Position numbers and translations under genes: made by a program | DNA from: JAHQVI01 sp050330195 | GTDB lineage: Bacteria > Pseudomonadota > Alphaproteobacteria > Rhizobiales > Rhodomicrobiaceae | Reading direction: 5' to 3' | Length of the DNA stretch: 64,000 nt | Assembly (NCBI GenBank): GCA_050330195.1 | Contig: JBHJOB010000027.1 | Location: 62,001-126,000 of the forward strand | Notes under the pieces: model-generated | Told to the model about the DNA's origin: nothing | What the model saw: the letters and a program-made list of their open reading frames with translations, nothing else | Databases searched by the model: none | Part shown: positions 46,099-55,146 of the stretch, piece after piece | Numbering within the stretch: position 1 is the first letter of the stretch | Layout: every line of letters starts with the position of its first letter

Positions 46099-47826
46099 AT
46101 GAGCACCGAGACGAAACCCTATCTCGTGCTGGCCCGCAAATACCGCCCCCAGGATTTCAGGGACCTGATCGGGCAGGAAGCGATGGTGCGCACGCTCAAG
46201 AACGCGTTCCAGAGCGGGCGCATCGCGCAGGCCTACATGCTGACCGGCGTGCGCGGTGTGGGCAAGACGACGACAGCCCGGATCATCGCGCGGGCGCTCA
46301 ACTATTCCAAACCCGGCGAGGATGCCGGACCGACCATCGAGATGCCGGATTTTGGCGAACATTGTCAGGCGATCGTGGAAAGCCGCCATGTCGATGTCGT
46401 CGAGATGGACGCGGCCTCCCATACGGGCATCGACGATATTCGCGAGATCATCGAGTCGGTGCGCTACAAGCCTGCCTATGCGCGCTACAAGGTTTTCATC
46501 ATCGACGAAGTGCACATGCTGTCGAAGGCGGCCTTCAACGGCCTGCTGAAGACGCTGGAGGAACCGCCGCCGCATGTGAAGTTCATCTTCGCAACGACCG
46601 AGATCCGCAAGGTGCCCGTGACGGTGCTGTCGCGTTGCCAGCGATTCGACCTGCGGCGCGTCGATATTTCCGTGTTGACCGACCATTTCGCGCGGATCGT
46701 GAAGGCGGAGGGCCAGAAAGCCGAAGACGAGGCCCTGTCGCTGGTGGCGCGCGCCGCGGAAGGCTCGGTGCGCGATGGTCTTTCCATCCTCGATCAGGCG
46801 CTGGCGCATAGCGACGGCGAGGTGAAGGCCGCCGACGTGCTCGCCATGCTCGGTCTTGCCGATCGCGGGCGGATTTACGACCTGCTGAATGCCGTGCTGG
46901 CCGGGGATGCGAAACACGCGATCTCCGCGCTCGAGAGCCTGCATGACGATGGCGCGGACCCGGTGCAGATCGTCTCCGATCTCGCCGAAGCCGTCCACGC
47001 CGCCACGCGCGCCAAGACGGCCGGTCCGGAGAGCCTTACCAGCCTGAGCAGCAGCGAAAGCGCCCGAGCCGTCGCCATCGCGGAAAAGCTGTCCGTTGGC
47101 GCGCTCTCGCGTGCGTGGCAGATGCTGCTGAAGGGCCTCGACGAAGTCGGGCGTGCGCCGCGCAGCCTGACGGCGGCGGAAATGCTGCTGATCCGCATGT
47201 GCTACAGCGCGAACCTGCCATCGCCGGACGACCTCATTCGCAGCTTGACAGGAAAAACAGCAAAACAAACGAATAGCGAACGTTCCAAAAACGAATCAGG
47301 AGCAGGTACACATGTTCCTGATTCGTCTGGAGTAGCATCCACCAACCATCCCGGCTTGCGTGTGGCCGGGGGCGATTACGAGCCGCATCGGCAGGCCCAA
47401 CGTCCCGAGGAAACACAAGCCCTGCGGCCGGGACTTCCCGTGCTGGAAAGCTTCGCGGACCTGGTCGCGCTTGCAGCGGAAAAGCGTGACGTCCGGCTGA
47501 AACTCGCCCTTGAAGACACGGTCGAGCCGGTCCGGTTCAAGCCCGGCCATGTCGAGCTCCATCTGCTGGCCGATGCTCCCAAGGACCTTGCCAACGAACT
47601 TGGCCGCAAGCTGAAGGCGTGGACCGGCGACCGCTGGATGATCTCCCTGACGGAGGAGCGGGGCGCAACGCCACTTGGCCAGATCCGCCGCGAGCGCGAA
47701 GCGAAGATGCTGGAAGACGCCAGACGCCATCCTTCCGTCCAATCCGTCATGCGCCATTTCCCCAATGCGGAGATCGTCTCGGTCAAGGAGCTGGCCGAAG
47801 CGGACAGGAAACGCAAAAAGGATTGA
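46099..47826 (+). CDS. dnaX: DNA polymerase III subunit tau/gamma
   Basis: A 575-residue clamp-loader ATPase. The P-loop is GVRGVGKTTTARII, the Walker B region is KVFIIDEVHMLSKAAFN and the sensor FATTEIRKVPVTVLSRCQRFDLRR. Only one of the zinc-site cysteines (EHCQAI) is present, as in other alphaproteobacteria. Domain III ends near residue 380; an A-rich linker with a perfect 11-base palindrome (47291-47326) precedes the tau-specific C-terminus. The ATG at 46099 is the family start; upstream codons are not conserved. ybaB follows. Confidence 0.95.
   Translation: MSTETKPYLVLARKYRPQDFRDLIGQEAMVRTLKNAFQSGRIAQAYMLTGVRGVGKTTTARIIARALNYSKPGEDAGPTIEMPDFGEHCQAIVESRHVDVVEMDAASHTGIDDIREIIESVRYKPAYARYKVFIIDEVHMLSKAAFNGLLKTLEEPPPHVKFIFATTEIRKVPVTVLSRCQRFDLRRVDISVLTDHFARIVKAEGQKAEDEALSLVARAAEGSVRDGLSILDQALAHSDGEVKAADVLAMLGLADRGRIYDLLNAVLAGDAKHAISALESLHDDGADPVQIVSDLAEAVHAATRAKTAGPESLTSLSSSESARAVAIAEKLSVGALSRAWQMLLKGLDEVGRAPRSLTAAEMLLIRMCYSANLPSPDDLIRSLTGKTAKQTNSERSKNESGAGTHVPDSSGVASTNHPGLRVAGGDYEPHRQAQRPEETQALRPGLPVLESFADLVALAAEKRDVRLKLALEDTVEPVRFKPGHVELHLLADAPKDLANELGRKLKAWTGDRWMISLTEERGATPLGQIRREREAKMLEDARRHPSVQSVMRHFPNAEIVSVKELAEADRKRKKD
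47291..47326. repeat. Perfect inverted repeat inside dnaX linker
   Basis: ACGAATCAGGA (47291-47301) and TCCTGATTCGT (47316-47326) with a 14-base loop, in frame within dnaX. It directly follows an AAAAA run. The surrounding 100 bases are AT-richer than the gene. Confidence 0.8.
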
Positions 47827-47995
47827 TCTCGCCGCTTGTTACGCCATCTATAAGTTTGTGCACTTGTTTGGGTTCGCAGCGCCGCCCAGCGTCACGGGCC
47901 GCCGTTTGTGAACGACATTTGACTGACGCCGTAATTGGAATTCGCCGGTAAATGCTCCATTTATCGAATATCGCTCCAGCCAGAAGGGTTACGCC

Positions 47996-48316
47996 ATGAA
48001 GGGTCTCATGGACATGATGAAGCAGGCCAAGCAGCTCCAGGAAAAGATGGCGGAGATGCAGGCCGCCGTCGAGCAGATCACCCAGACGGGTACGGCCGGA
48101 GCGGGGCTGATCAGCGTGACGCTCAACGGCAAGGGCGTTCTGACCGAGGTCAAGATCGACCCGAGCCTGCTCAAGGAAGGCGAAGGCGAGATTCTGGAAG
48201 ACCTGATCGTCGCCGCGCATGCCAACGCGAAAGCGAAGGTGGAGGAAGTTCTCCAGAGCAAGATGCAGGAACTGACCGGCGGGATGCAGTTGCCGCCCGG
48301 CATGAATATGTTTTGA
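47996..48316 (+). CDS. ybaB: YbaB/EbfC family nucleoid-associated protein
   Basis: A 106-residue small DNA-binding protein. The N-terminal helix MKGLMDMMKQAKQLQEKMAE and the central VTLNGKGVLTEVKIDPSLL beta segment are standard, with the Met-rich tail ending MQLPPGMNMF. AGAAGGG precedes the ATG. The dnaX-ybaB order is conserved in bacteria; recR, the usual third member, is not present here. Confidence 0.94.
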   Translation: MKGLMDMMKQAKQLQEKMAEMQAAVEQITQTGTAGAGLISVTLNGKGVLTEVKIDPSLLKEGEGEILEDLIVAAHANAKAKVEEVLQSKMQELTGGMQLPPGMNMF

Positions 48317-48330
48317 ACTCTGATTGCAGG

Positions 48331-48352
48331 TCTCAAGCTCGGTTTTTCCGAG
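48331..48352. repeat. Possible fragment of the dispersed repeat
   Basis: Contains CAAGCTCGGTTTTTCCGA, matching 17 of 18 bases of the left arm of copies A and C, then diverges. It is a short remnant at best. Confidence 0.35.
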
Positions 48353-48389
48353 GACTGCGCAATGGCTGATCGTGAGACCGCTCGCGGAA

Positions 48390-49226
48390 TTATTTCGGCC
48401 GGCTCACCAGCCACATCATGTCGACGCCGAACGAATAGAGCAGTAGCAGCAGACCGGTCAGACAGGACATTTGCGCACCCCAGGACGGCATCGCCGGGGC
48501 GAGCGCCGCGATCAGCAGCGCCCCTTGCGCGGCGCAGATCGTTTTGCGCCGCAAGCTGGGATAGAGTGGCGCGTTCAGCACCGGCCAGATACGGCTCGCC
48601 AGCCTGAACACATAGTAGATCAATCCGCTCGCCAGAACCCACGGCCCGACAATGCCGCCAACAGCGAGCAGAAGCGACAGCGACAGCAGAAAGACGCCGT
48701 CGGTTTCCATATCGAAGCGCGCACCGAATTCACTGGCCATGTTGCTGCGCCGCGCGGCCCATCCGTCGACGCCATCCAGCACCCAGGCGATGGTGGCCGC
48801 AATGGTCAGTCCCCATCGAAATGCGTGGTCAAACAGCCGGTTCTCGCCGAGCAACTGTTCCGCGATGACCGCAAGCAGCACGATATTCAGCGCAGCCCGG
48901 CACAGTGTGAGGGCATTGGCCAGTCCGAAATGATGGTGCGGCGCATGACGGCCAAGACCGGCGGCGACCAGCATAGTCACTGCCGCGTAGGACAGTGCGG
49001 CGACGGTCAGTCCGCTCCAGCTCAGTGGCACGATGCCGATGGCGGCCACCGCGGCGATGAGCGTGCCGAGGGTAAGAAGTTCCAGCCCGGCCTCCAGAAC
49101 GAGGGGACGCGGCGTCGCCTGCCTCGATGGAAGCGCGGATTGCCATTTCTCGGGATAGCCTGCCATTGCACGACGCTCGCTCGCGGGCCGATCGTTCCAA
49201 TGCGATAAGCCTCTGACCGCAATCAT
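48390..49226 (-). CDS. CDP-alcohol phosphatidyltransferase family protein
   Basis: A 278-residue membrane enzyme of the CDP-alcohol phosphotransferase family, which joins a CDP-activated lipid or polyol to an alcohol. The full catalytic motif is visible as DGVDGWAARR followed by GARFDMETD. About six to eight hydrophobic segments surround it; the N-terminal 100 residues carry extra helices not needed for the core. The start is uncertain (ATG at 49226 or 49166; the frame continues to 49514). Substrates cannot be assigned. Confidence 0.85.
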   Translation of the reverse strand: MIAVRGLSHWNDRPASERRAMAGYPEKWQSALPSRQATPRPLVLEAGLELLTLGTLIAAVAAIGIVPLSWSGLTVAALSYAAVTMLVAAGLGRHAPHHHFGLANALTLCRAALNIVLLAVIAEQLLGENRLFDHAFRWGLTIAATIAWVLDGVDGWAARRSNMASEFGARFDMETDGVFLLSLSLLLAVGGIVGPWVLASGLIYYVFRLASRIWPVLNAPLYPSLRRKTICAAQGALLIAALAPAMPSWGAQMSCLTGLLLLLYSFGVDMMWLVSRPK

Positions 49227-49584
49227 GGTTCCGGATTTGAAGCAATAATATGTCAGAGCGCCCTGCGGACCAAAAGCCTGGGGCGTTTGTTGAGCAGACG
49301 CCGGAGAGTGAAAAAAGCGCCGCGGCTTCCGGTCGTTTGCGCGGCCATGGGCAATGGCGTGCATGCGCTCGGAAGCTGACCGTGGGTGACGCGTTATCGA
49401 GAGGATTCGGCGCCATGACTGGCCAAACCGATCCAGAGCTGCGGAGCGCCGCACTTGCCGGCGCCCCAGGGCGCGCAGATCTCTCGCTTGCACGACGTGC
49501 GCGAAATGGGGCACGCGCTCAGGATCCGGGCCGCCTCAACCGTACGCTGAGGCGGCGATCCCCCGGACGCATTCGCCTGATGCT
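49227..49584. other. Intergenic stretch with no supported gene
   Basis: 358 bases between the CDP-alcohol phosphotransferase and TRAP permease genes. A 112-codon plus-strand frame from 49250 has no family features, a weak ribosome site and an Arg/Ala-biased composition, and is not called. Confidence 0.45.
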
Positions 49585-52236
49585 CTAGAAATGCAGCGTC
49601 AGGTCCTCATGCTCCGCAAGGCATCCGGCAAGGCCGATGGCGAAATCCTCCGGGATGCGGCGCTGCTGGCGCAGTCCGATCGTCGGCCGGATCGCTTCCT
49701 CGTAGCCGCTCAACCCGGAAAGAGCCTTTTGCGCGGCGGCCGAACGCCAGCTCATTTCCTGCTCGTACGCCGTCACTGCTCTCGAAATTGCTGCAAGTGC
49801 GTCGTCCCTGTTGGTCGTACGGCCAGTCAGAGCGCGCCGCGCATCCGTCAGCGGGGACTGGATCGACTGGGTGCCATCCACAGCGCGGACACCCTCAAGC
49901 AATGCGGCGACCTGGTTTGCGCCATCTTCCAGCGGGTTGTCCGCGACGAAGGCGCGCAACGCCGTGATGTCCGGCCGCAACTCGCCCAGAGCGTCCGTGC
50001 CCTGCAGCAGGCCGAGCGCGTCCCGAACCGGCGTGTACGCGCCATCGACATTGCGCCGGTAGGCCAGTCTCGCCCTATTCTCAAGCTGCTGAAGCGCCCT
50101 GAAGTCCTTGTGTTCCTGCTCCCAGCGATCCGGGATCGTTCCTCTGAGCGCTTCGATCTGGGATCTCAACGCATCGCGTTCCGCGACAAGCGTTTCTTCA
50201 GCAAAGAGCAGCGTGTCGGGACGGCGCAGGCTGGTTGCGATAGCGCTGATCCGCGTTTCACGCAGCTGGATCTGGCGCTGTATGTCGCGCACCTCGATAT
50301 GCAGCGGCCGGTATTCCGGGTCGCGGGCGTTGACAGCCTGCTCCGAGGACAGGATCGCCTCCATCAGTTCGAATGTCTTTTCGGCGTCGTCGAAGCTCTG
50401 CGTCAGATTGTTCCGTAAATTTTCCGGCATATCCGACAAATCGAGCGTCCTGGCCGAATTGATCGCTGCGCGGAGCATCTGCTCTTCGGCCCGGTACTTC
50501 CCGGCAAGCGACGATTCTATGCAAAGTTGGAGTCTCGGATTGACGGGCGGGGGCGCGGTGGGCGACGTCAGCGAAATGCGCTGCGGCAGATAGTTTACCA
50601 TAGGCGGATTATAAGCCACGATGACGAGCGCAAGGAGTTGCAGCAGGATGAAGGGTATGACGCCCTTGTACATCGATACGGTTTTCACAATCGCCGGCGC
50701 GACACCGCGCAGATAGAACAGGGCGAAACCGAATGGCGGCGTCAGGAACGAGGTCTGGATATTCAGGCCGATCATGACGCCGAGCCAGACGGCCGTGACG
50801 TTCGCATTTGGGTCCATCAAGAGGATCGGCGCTACGATCGGCACCACGACGACGGCAATCTCGATGAAGTCGAGAAAGAAGCCGAGCAGGAAGATCACCG
50901 CCATGACCACGAAGAACTGGCCCCAGAATCCACCTGGCAGGCCTCCGAGAAACTCCTTGACGAGTTCTTCTCCGCCGAAGCCGCGGAAGGCCGAGGTCAG
51001 CATCGCCGCGCCGAGCAGAATGATGAACACCAGCGAGGTCGTCTTGGCTGTTTCAATCATGACGCCTTGAAGCGCATTTTCAACCTTGTACGCGCGCCAT
51101 GCGCTCCAGATCAGCGAAATGACGAGGCCCGCGACGCCGGCGATCGCAAAATACAGTGCGAGCGTATCGGCCTCGGTGACGATATTCCTGACGTTGACAG
51201 GGTTGAAGCGCGCAACGGACATGATGATCGTGACGGATATGCCCGCAAGTATTGCCGGCCAGTAGGCGCGCGGCTGTCCCAGCTTCAGCCGGTAGCCAGC
51301 CATGATGAGCGCGCCGCACGCGCCGATGGCGCCGGCCTGGTTGACGGTCGCGACGCCCATGATGATCGATCCCAGAACCGCGAAAATAAGCGCGAGCGGC
51401 GGAATGAGGGCCAGCGCCACGCCGCCGAAGAACTGGGCGTTATATTTTCCCTCGTAAGGAACGGTCGGCGCAGCCTTCGGTCTCAGGAACGCGAAAACCC
51501 CGATATAGAGCATGTAGAGCACTACCAGCGCCAGTCCCGGGATGAATGCGCCAAGGAACATTTCGCCGGCGCTGGTGGACGTGACGTCGAAATGCGATGG
51601 CATCACCAGTTCGCCGGTATTTTCCTGGTAAAGCGCCTTGCGGGCGGTGCTGGCCTGATCGGTCGCGCTGGCAAGCTGGTCGGCAAGGATAATGAGCACG
51701 ATCGAGGGCGGAATTATCTGGCCCAGGGTGCCGGAGGCGGCAATTGTACCGGTCGCAAGCGGATGGGAATAGTTGTTGCGCAGCATGGCCGGCAGCGAGA
51801 TCAGACCCATCGCGACGACAGTCGCGCCGACGATCCCTGTGGTCGCGGCGAGCAGCGCGCCCACGAAGACGACCGACATGCCAAGGCCGCCGCGGACCGG
51901 GCCGAAGAGCTGCGCCATCTTGATGAGAAGATCTTCGGCGATGCGCGAACGCTGCAGCATTATGCCCATGAACACGAACAGCGGAATGGCGATCAGCGTA
52001 TCGCGTTCGGCCTCCCAGTATATGCCACGGAAATTGGTCACACCCGCGGTCAGCCAGTTGACAGCGCTGCCCTGATAGAAGAAGGCGTCGGGATTTCCGG
52101 TGAACAGATATCCGGTCAGCGCGGCGAGGCCGATACTGATGATCGCGGAGCCGGGAAGCGCAAAGGCCACGGGAAAGCCGGAGCCAAGCGCGGCCACCAT
52201 CAGCAAGACAAGCACAAGTAGAAAGAAAACTTCCAT
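49585..52236 (-). CDS. TRAP transporter large permease (DctM) with C-terminal soluble extension
   Basis: An 883-residue protein. Residues 1 to about 540 are a DctM permease with many membrane helices, the family segments GATVVAMGLISLPAML and GTLGQIIPPSIVLI, and the central insert of the longer TRAP subtype. The remaining about 335 residues (from NPRLQLCIESS) are soluble, rich in Glu, Arg, Leu and Ala with heptad-like stretches (EVRDIQRQIQLRETRISAIA and ALRSQIEALRG), and probably form a coiled-coil domain. I do not know this extension in standard DctM proteins. It is last in a dctP-dctQ-dctM operon. Confidence 0.88.
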   Translation of the reverse strand: MEVFFLLVLVLLMVAALGSGFPVAFALPGSAIISIGLAALTGYLFTGNPDAFFYQGSAVNWLTAGVTNFRGIYWEAERDTLIAIPLFVFMGIMLQRSRIAEDLLIKMAQLFGPVRGGLGMSVVFVGALLAATTGIVGATVVAMGLISLPAMLRNNYSHPLATGTIAASGTLGQIIPPSIVLIILADQLASATDQASTARKALYQENTGELVMPSHFDVTSTSAGEMFLGAFIPGLALVVLYMLYIGVFAFLRPKAAPTVPYEGKYNAQFFGGVALALIPPLALIFAVLGSIIMGVATVNQAGAIGACGALIMAGYRLKLGQPRAYWPAILAGISVTIIMSVARFNPVNVRNIVTEADTLALYFAIAGVAGLVISLIWSAWRAYKVENALQGVMIETAKTTSLVFIILLGAAMLTSAFRGFGGEELVKEFLGGLPGGFWGQFFVVMAVIFLLGFFLDFIEIAVVVVPIVAPILLMDPNANVTAVWLGVMIGLNIQTSFLTPPFGFALFYLRGVAPAIVKTVSMYKGVIPFILLQLLALVIVAYNPPMVNYLPQRISLTSPTAPPPVNPRLQLCIESSLAGKYRAEEQMLRAAINSARTLDLSDMPENLRNNLTQSFDDAEKTFELMEAILSSEQAVNARDPEYRPLHIEVRDIQRQIQLRETRISAIATSLRRPDTLLFAEETLVAERDALRSQIEALRGTIPDRWEQEHKDFRALQQLENRARLAYRRNVDGAYTPVRDALGLLQGTDALGELRPDITALRAFVADNPLEDGANQVAALLEGVRAVDGTQSIQSPLTDARRALTGRTTNRDDALAAISRAVTAYEQEMSWRSAAAQKALSGLSGYEEAIRPTIGLRQQRRIPEDFAIGLAGCLAEHEDLTLHF

Positions 52237-52261
52237 TGGTCCCCCAAAAGCCCCGCTTGTT

Positions 52262-52361
52262 CTTAGATCAGGATCATTTCTCAGCGAAACGATGCTGCAT
52301 CTGTTTGTTTCAAGCTCGATTTTTCCGAAAAATGGTACCCATTTTATCGGATCTCGCTCTA
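52262..52361. repeat. Dispersed intergenic hairpin repeat, copy C
   Basis: The most complete copy: TTAGATCAGGATCATTTC end, then the segment shared with copy A (52295-52360), including the CCGAAAAATGG/CCATTTTATCGG hairpin. It lies between dctQ and dctM; its right end provides the dctQ stop codon. Confidence 0.8.
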
Positions 52362-53336
52362 GTGGGCTCCGACCGGCGAGATAGCGCGTTTATTCGGTTC
52401 GCCTCGATAGTCGGCAATTCCCTCGAGGAAAAAGCCTGCAAACTGGATCATCATCGAAATCGCAAATATGCCGAGAAAGCCTGCCATCCAGTATTTCACG
52501 AACAATCCGAAGCTTGCCTGGGTCGTTTCATAGATGAGCATGGGCCCATTGACGACCGCGGATTTGCTGCCCATGCCGAAAAACATGATGGTCAGGCAAA
52601 CAGACATGCCGAGAAAGATCGAACCGAAGGCGTTAACGATGCCTTTTCTGGGCTCGCCGAACGAAGCGTAAAGCACGTCAACCCTCACATGCCCCTCGTC
52701 GATCAGTGTATAAGCGCTGGCAAACAGAAACAGCGCGGCGTACCAGAAGCGGACGAGGTCAGCCATGAAGGCCTGTTCGTAAGAGAAGATGAAACGGCTG
52801 ATGACGATCAGCAACTCGGCCATGACCACGAGGATCGCGAGCCAGTGGAATGCAAGGCCTCTGGTGAAAGCTGCGATCACGAAGCCAAGGGCTGCGATCG
52901 GCATGTGAACATAGGGGCCGCGATAGTTCGAACGCCCGAGGTTTGTCGCCATTTCATCGCCGACCAGCGCAGGCAGAAAGTCCTCGATCCGTAGAAAAGA
53001 GATCAGCAGATCCGCGATGCCGATGAGCAATACCGCCCAGAAAAAACCCCGGATGAGGTAGGCGGTAATGCCGTAGATCACATCGCAATCCGCTCGCAAG
53101 TGCCGTTCCGCCGTCTTCAGGACGTAAAATACCGCCAGGATTACGCCCGCCACATATATGCCTGCCTGCACAAGGCTGAGCGATGATCCGCCGGAAAAAA
53201 CCTGCAGCGCCCCGGGCCAGTCCCGCCAGTGGGTCAGATAGTTGTTCAAGAGAAAAGCGAATGTGAAAAAGACGACGATCCAGGCAAAAAGCCTCGAGGA
53301 GATGGAAAGAGCATCCTCGCGATGAGCGTATGACAT
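52359..53336 (-). CDS. TRAP transporter small permease (DctQ), long form
   Basis: A 325-residue inner-membrane protein, about twice the usual DctQ length. The C-terminal half is the DctQ domain (LFLFASAYTLIDEGHVRVDV, then GSIFLGMSVCLTIMFF); the N-terminal half adds about four hydrophobic helices. Long DctQ subunits pair with the larger DctM type, as here. The ATG at 53336 is preferred, though the frame is open to 53399. The last codon and stop lie at the edge of repeat copy C. Confidence 0.86.
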   Translation of the reverse strand: MSYAHREDALSISSRLFAWIVVFFTFAFLLNNYLTHWRDWPGALQVFSGGSSLSLVQAGIYVAGVILAVFYVLKTAERHLRADCDVIYGITAYLIRGFFWAVLLIGIADLLISFLRIEDFLPALVGDEMATNLGRSNYRGPYVHMPIAALGFVIAAFTRGLAFHWLAILVVMAELLIVISRFIFSYEQAFMADLVRFWYAALFLFASAYTLIDEGHVRVDVLYASFGEPRKGIVNAFGSIFLGMSVCLTIMFFGMGSKSAVVNGPMLIYETTQASFGLFVKYWMAGFLGIFAISMMIQFAGFFLEGIADYRGEPNKRAISPVGAH

Positions 53337-53458
53337 ATCACTCACAGTATTTTCCCATCTTGTCAGGCGGGTGTCTTCTTCAGGTGGGTCTCTTCTCATG
53401 AATGTAGGGACGAGACTCTAAAGCCTCGCCCCGAAGTCATGATGTCTCGAAAAGGCGA

Positions 53459-54559
53459 TTAGCTTTCGATTCCGAGAACGCGGTTGCGCTGCAAGGTGTA
53501 GGCCGTATCCGACAGGGCGATCCAGCCGCCAATTTCCGTGCGGGCCTTCAGGAAGCTTTCATGGATCTTCGCTGCCAGCGGGCTGTGCTGACGGACCTCT
53601 TCAAACACTTCATTCGCAGCGACGCCGAAAGCGTCATAGGTTTCGTCGTTGAACTTGCGAAGCTCGACGCCATGCTCGTCAATGAGGCGCTTCAGATAGA
53701 TGCCGTTCTGGAAGTTGACTTCCGCGATCTGAAGCGAGTTCTCTTCGGCGCAAGCCGCAGTGATGATCGCCTTGTCGAGGTCGGAAAGGCCTTCCCACCA
53801 GCTCTTGTTCACGCCCAGGTTGAGCATCGAGGCCGGCTCATGCATGCCAGGATAGTAGTAGTATTTCGCAGCCTCGTGGAACTTCATGAAATAGTCATTG
53901 TAAGGCCCGACCCATTCCGCGGCGTCGACTGCGCCGGAAATGAAGTTTTCATAGATCTGACCGCCCGGAATTGCGACGGGCGAGGCGCCCATCTTGGCCA
54001 GAACGTCGCCCGCAATGCCCGGAATGCGCATCTTGAGGCCCTTGAAATCGTCGGGCGAATTGATTTCCTTGTTGAACCATCCGCCCATCTGCAGGCCGGT
54101 GTTTCCGCAGGGAATGCCTTTAATGTTGAATTCCGCGCCGAGTTCGTCGAGCAGCGCCTGGCCATCGCCGAATTTCATCCAGGCTTCCATCTCAGTGTAG
54201 ACGAATCCGAACGGCACGGCTGTGAAATAGGCCCAGCCGGGATGCTTGCCTTTCCAGTAGTAGTCGGCGGCGATATAGGCCTGAGAATTGCCTGCCGAGA
54301 CTTCGTCAAGCACGTCGAACGCGCCGACTTTCTCGCCCGCGGCGAAATAAGTTACCTGGATGCGACCATCGGTCAATTCAGGGATGCGGGTTGCAAGACG
54401 CTGCGCACTGATACCAAGACCCGGAAAGTCGCGCGGCCAGGTCGAAACGATGACCATTTCCTTGCGATCCTGCGCAATGGCCGGTGTGGAAAGCGCTGCA
54501 GCGGCAACCGTTGCGCCGGCGCCGACGCCTGCCTTTTTAATAAAACTCCGACGATCCAT
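53459..54559 (-). CDS. TRAP transporter solute-binding protein (DctP), TakP-like
   Basis: A 366-residue periplasmic binding protein. The N-terminus MDRRSFIKKAG with a hydrophobic stretch to AIAQ is a twin-arginine signal. The ligand region closely resembles the 2-oxoacid-binding TakP of Rhodobacter: CGNTGLQMGGWFNKEI, VDAAEWVGPYND and YYYYPGMHEPA are in matching order, so 2-oxo acids are the best guess for the substrate. GGGAGGA precedes the ATG. It is the first gene of the operon and expected to be the most abundant product. Confidence 0.92.
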   Translation of the reverse strand: MDRRSFIKKAGVGAGATVAAAALSTPAIAQDRKEMVIVSTWPRDFPGLGISAQRLATRIPELTDGRIQVTYFAAGEKVGAFDVLDEVSAGNSQAYIAADYYWKGKHPGWAYFTAVPFGFVYTEMEAWMKFGDGQALLDELGAEFNIKGIPCGNTGLQMGGWFNKEINSPDDFKGLKMRIPGIAGDVLAKMGASPVAIPGGQIYENFISGAVDAAEWVGPYNDYFMKFHEAAKYYYYPGMHEPASMLNLGVNKSWWEGLSDLDKAIITAACAEENSLQIAEVNFQNGIYLKRLIDEHGVELRKFNDETYDAFGVAANEVFEEVRQHSPLAAKIHESFLKARTEIGGWIALSDTAYTLQRNRVLGIES

Positions 54560-55146
54560 GAAACTAGTCCTCCCTTGAAACATTCCATAAGCATTTCACG
54601 CAATCGGCGCGCAACGCCCGGGGCGTGAGTATCTCCGACTGCGCCTATTGTGTCTACACCACCTTTGTTTGGCGTAAAAAATTAATCTTTGCCGTGGTTT
54701 AGCAGGTCCGGACACGCAACCGGACGTTGATCCCGTTGCGATCTCATCGAAGATAATATCAGAGACATAATTCATAATTCGTGACGACGCCAGCCATTGC
54801 GCGCAATGCTGCGACATGAAGCGCCAGAGGTGTCAGCGCGATTGCGATTCTCCCGCTCCGTCCTTGCGCCTCGACTGATCCGATTCGGGACATCAGATGC
54901 CGGATCATCCGCGCGTCGATCCCGGCACGGATCTCCTGCCTGCAAGCGCGCCCGCACTTTCGAGAAGACATTGCGCCAGTGCGGAAAGGGCGCCGCTCCG
55001 TATGAGGAAGCCCTTGGATCAAGATCATTTCTCACGGAAACGATTCTGATCTCAGTCTTTATTTGAAGCTCGATTTTTCCGAAAAGCTTGTCCCGCGAAG
55101 GTGGGGATGGTCCCCATTTTGCCGGATCTTGCTTTAGCGCCTTCCG
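54560..55146. other. Long intergenic region upstream of the TRAP operon
   Basis: 587 bases. The left part should contain the dctP promoter; repeat copy D lies at 55014-55138. Open frames here lack ribosome sites and family features, and none is called. Confidence 0.5.
55014..55138. repeat. Dispersed intergenic hairpin repeat, copy D (divergent)
   Basis: Shares GAAGCTCGATTTTTCCGAAAA and the GGATCAAGATCATTTC and GGATCTTGCTTTAG ends with copies A to C, but the central hairpin is enlarged by GGGGATGGTCCCC. It ends nine bases before the aldo-keto reductase stop. Confidence 0.6.

Noticed and set aside
49250..49588. A 112-codon plus-strand frame
   Set aside because: Weak ribosome site, Arg/Ala-biased composition and no family resemblance.
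54759..55066. Small overlapping frames upstream of the TRAP operon, considered as a DUF1127-like gene
   Set aside because: The conserved RELSRLSDRELADIG-type core is absent, and several frames conflict.
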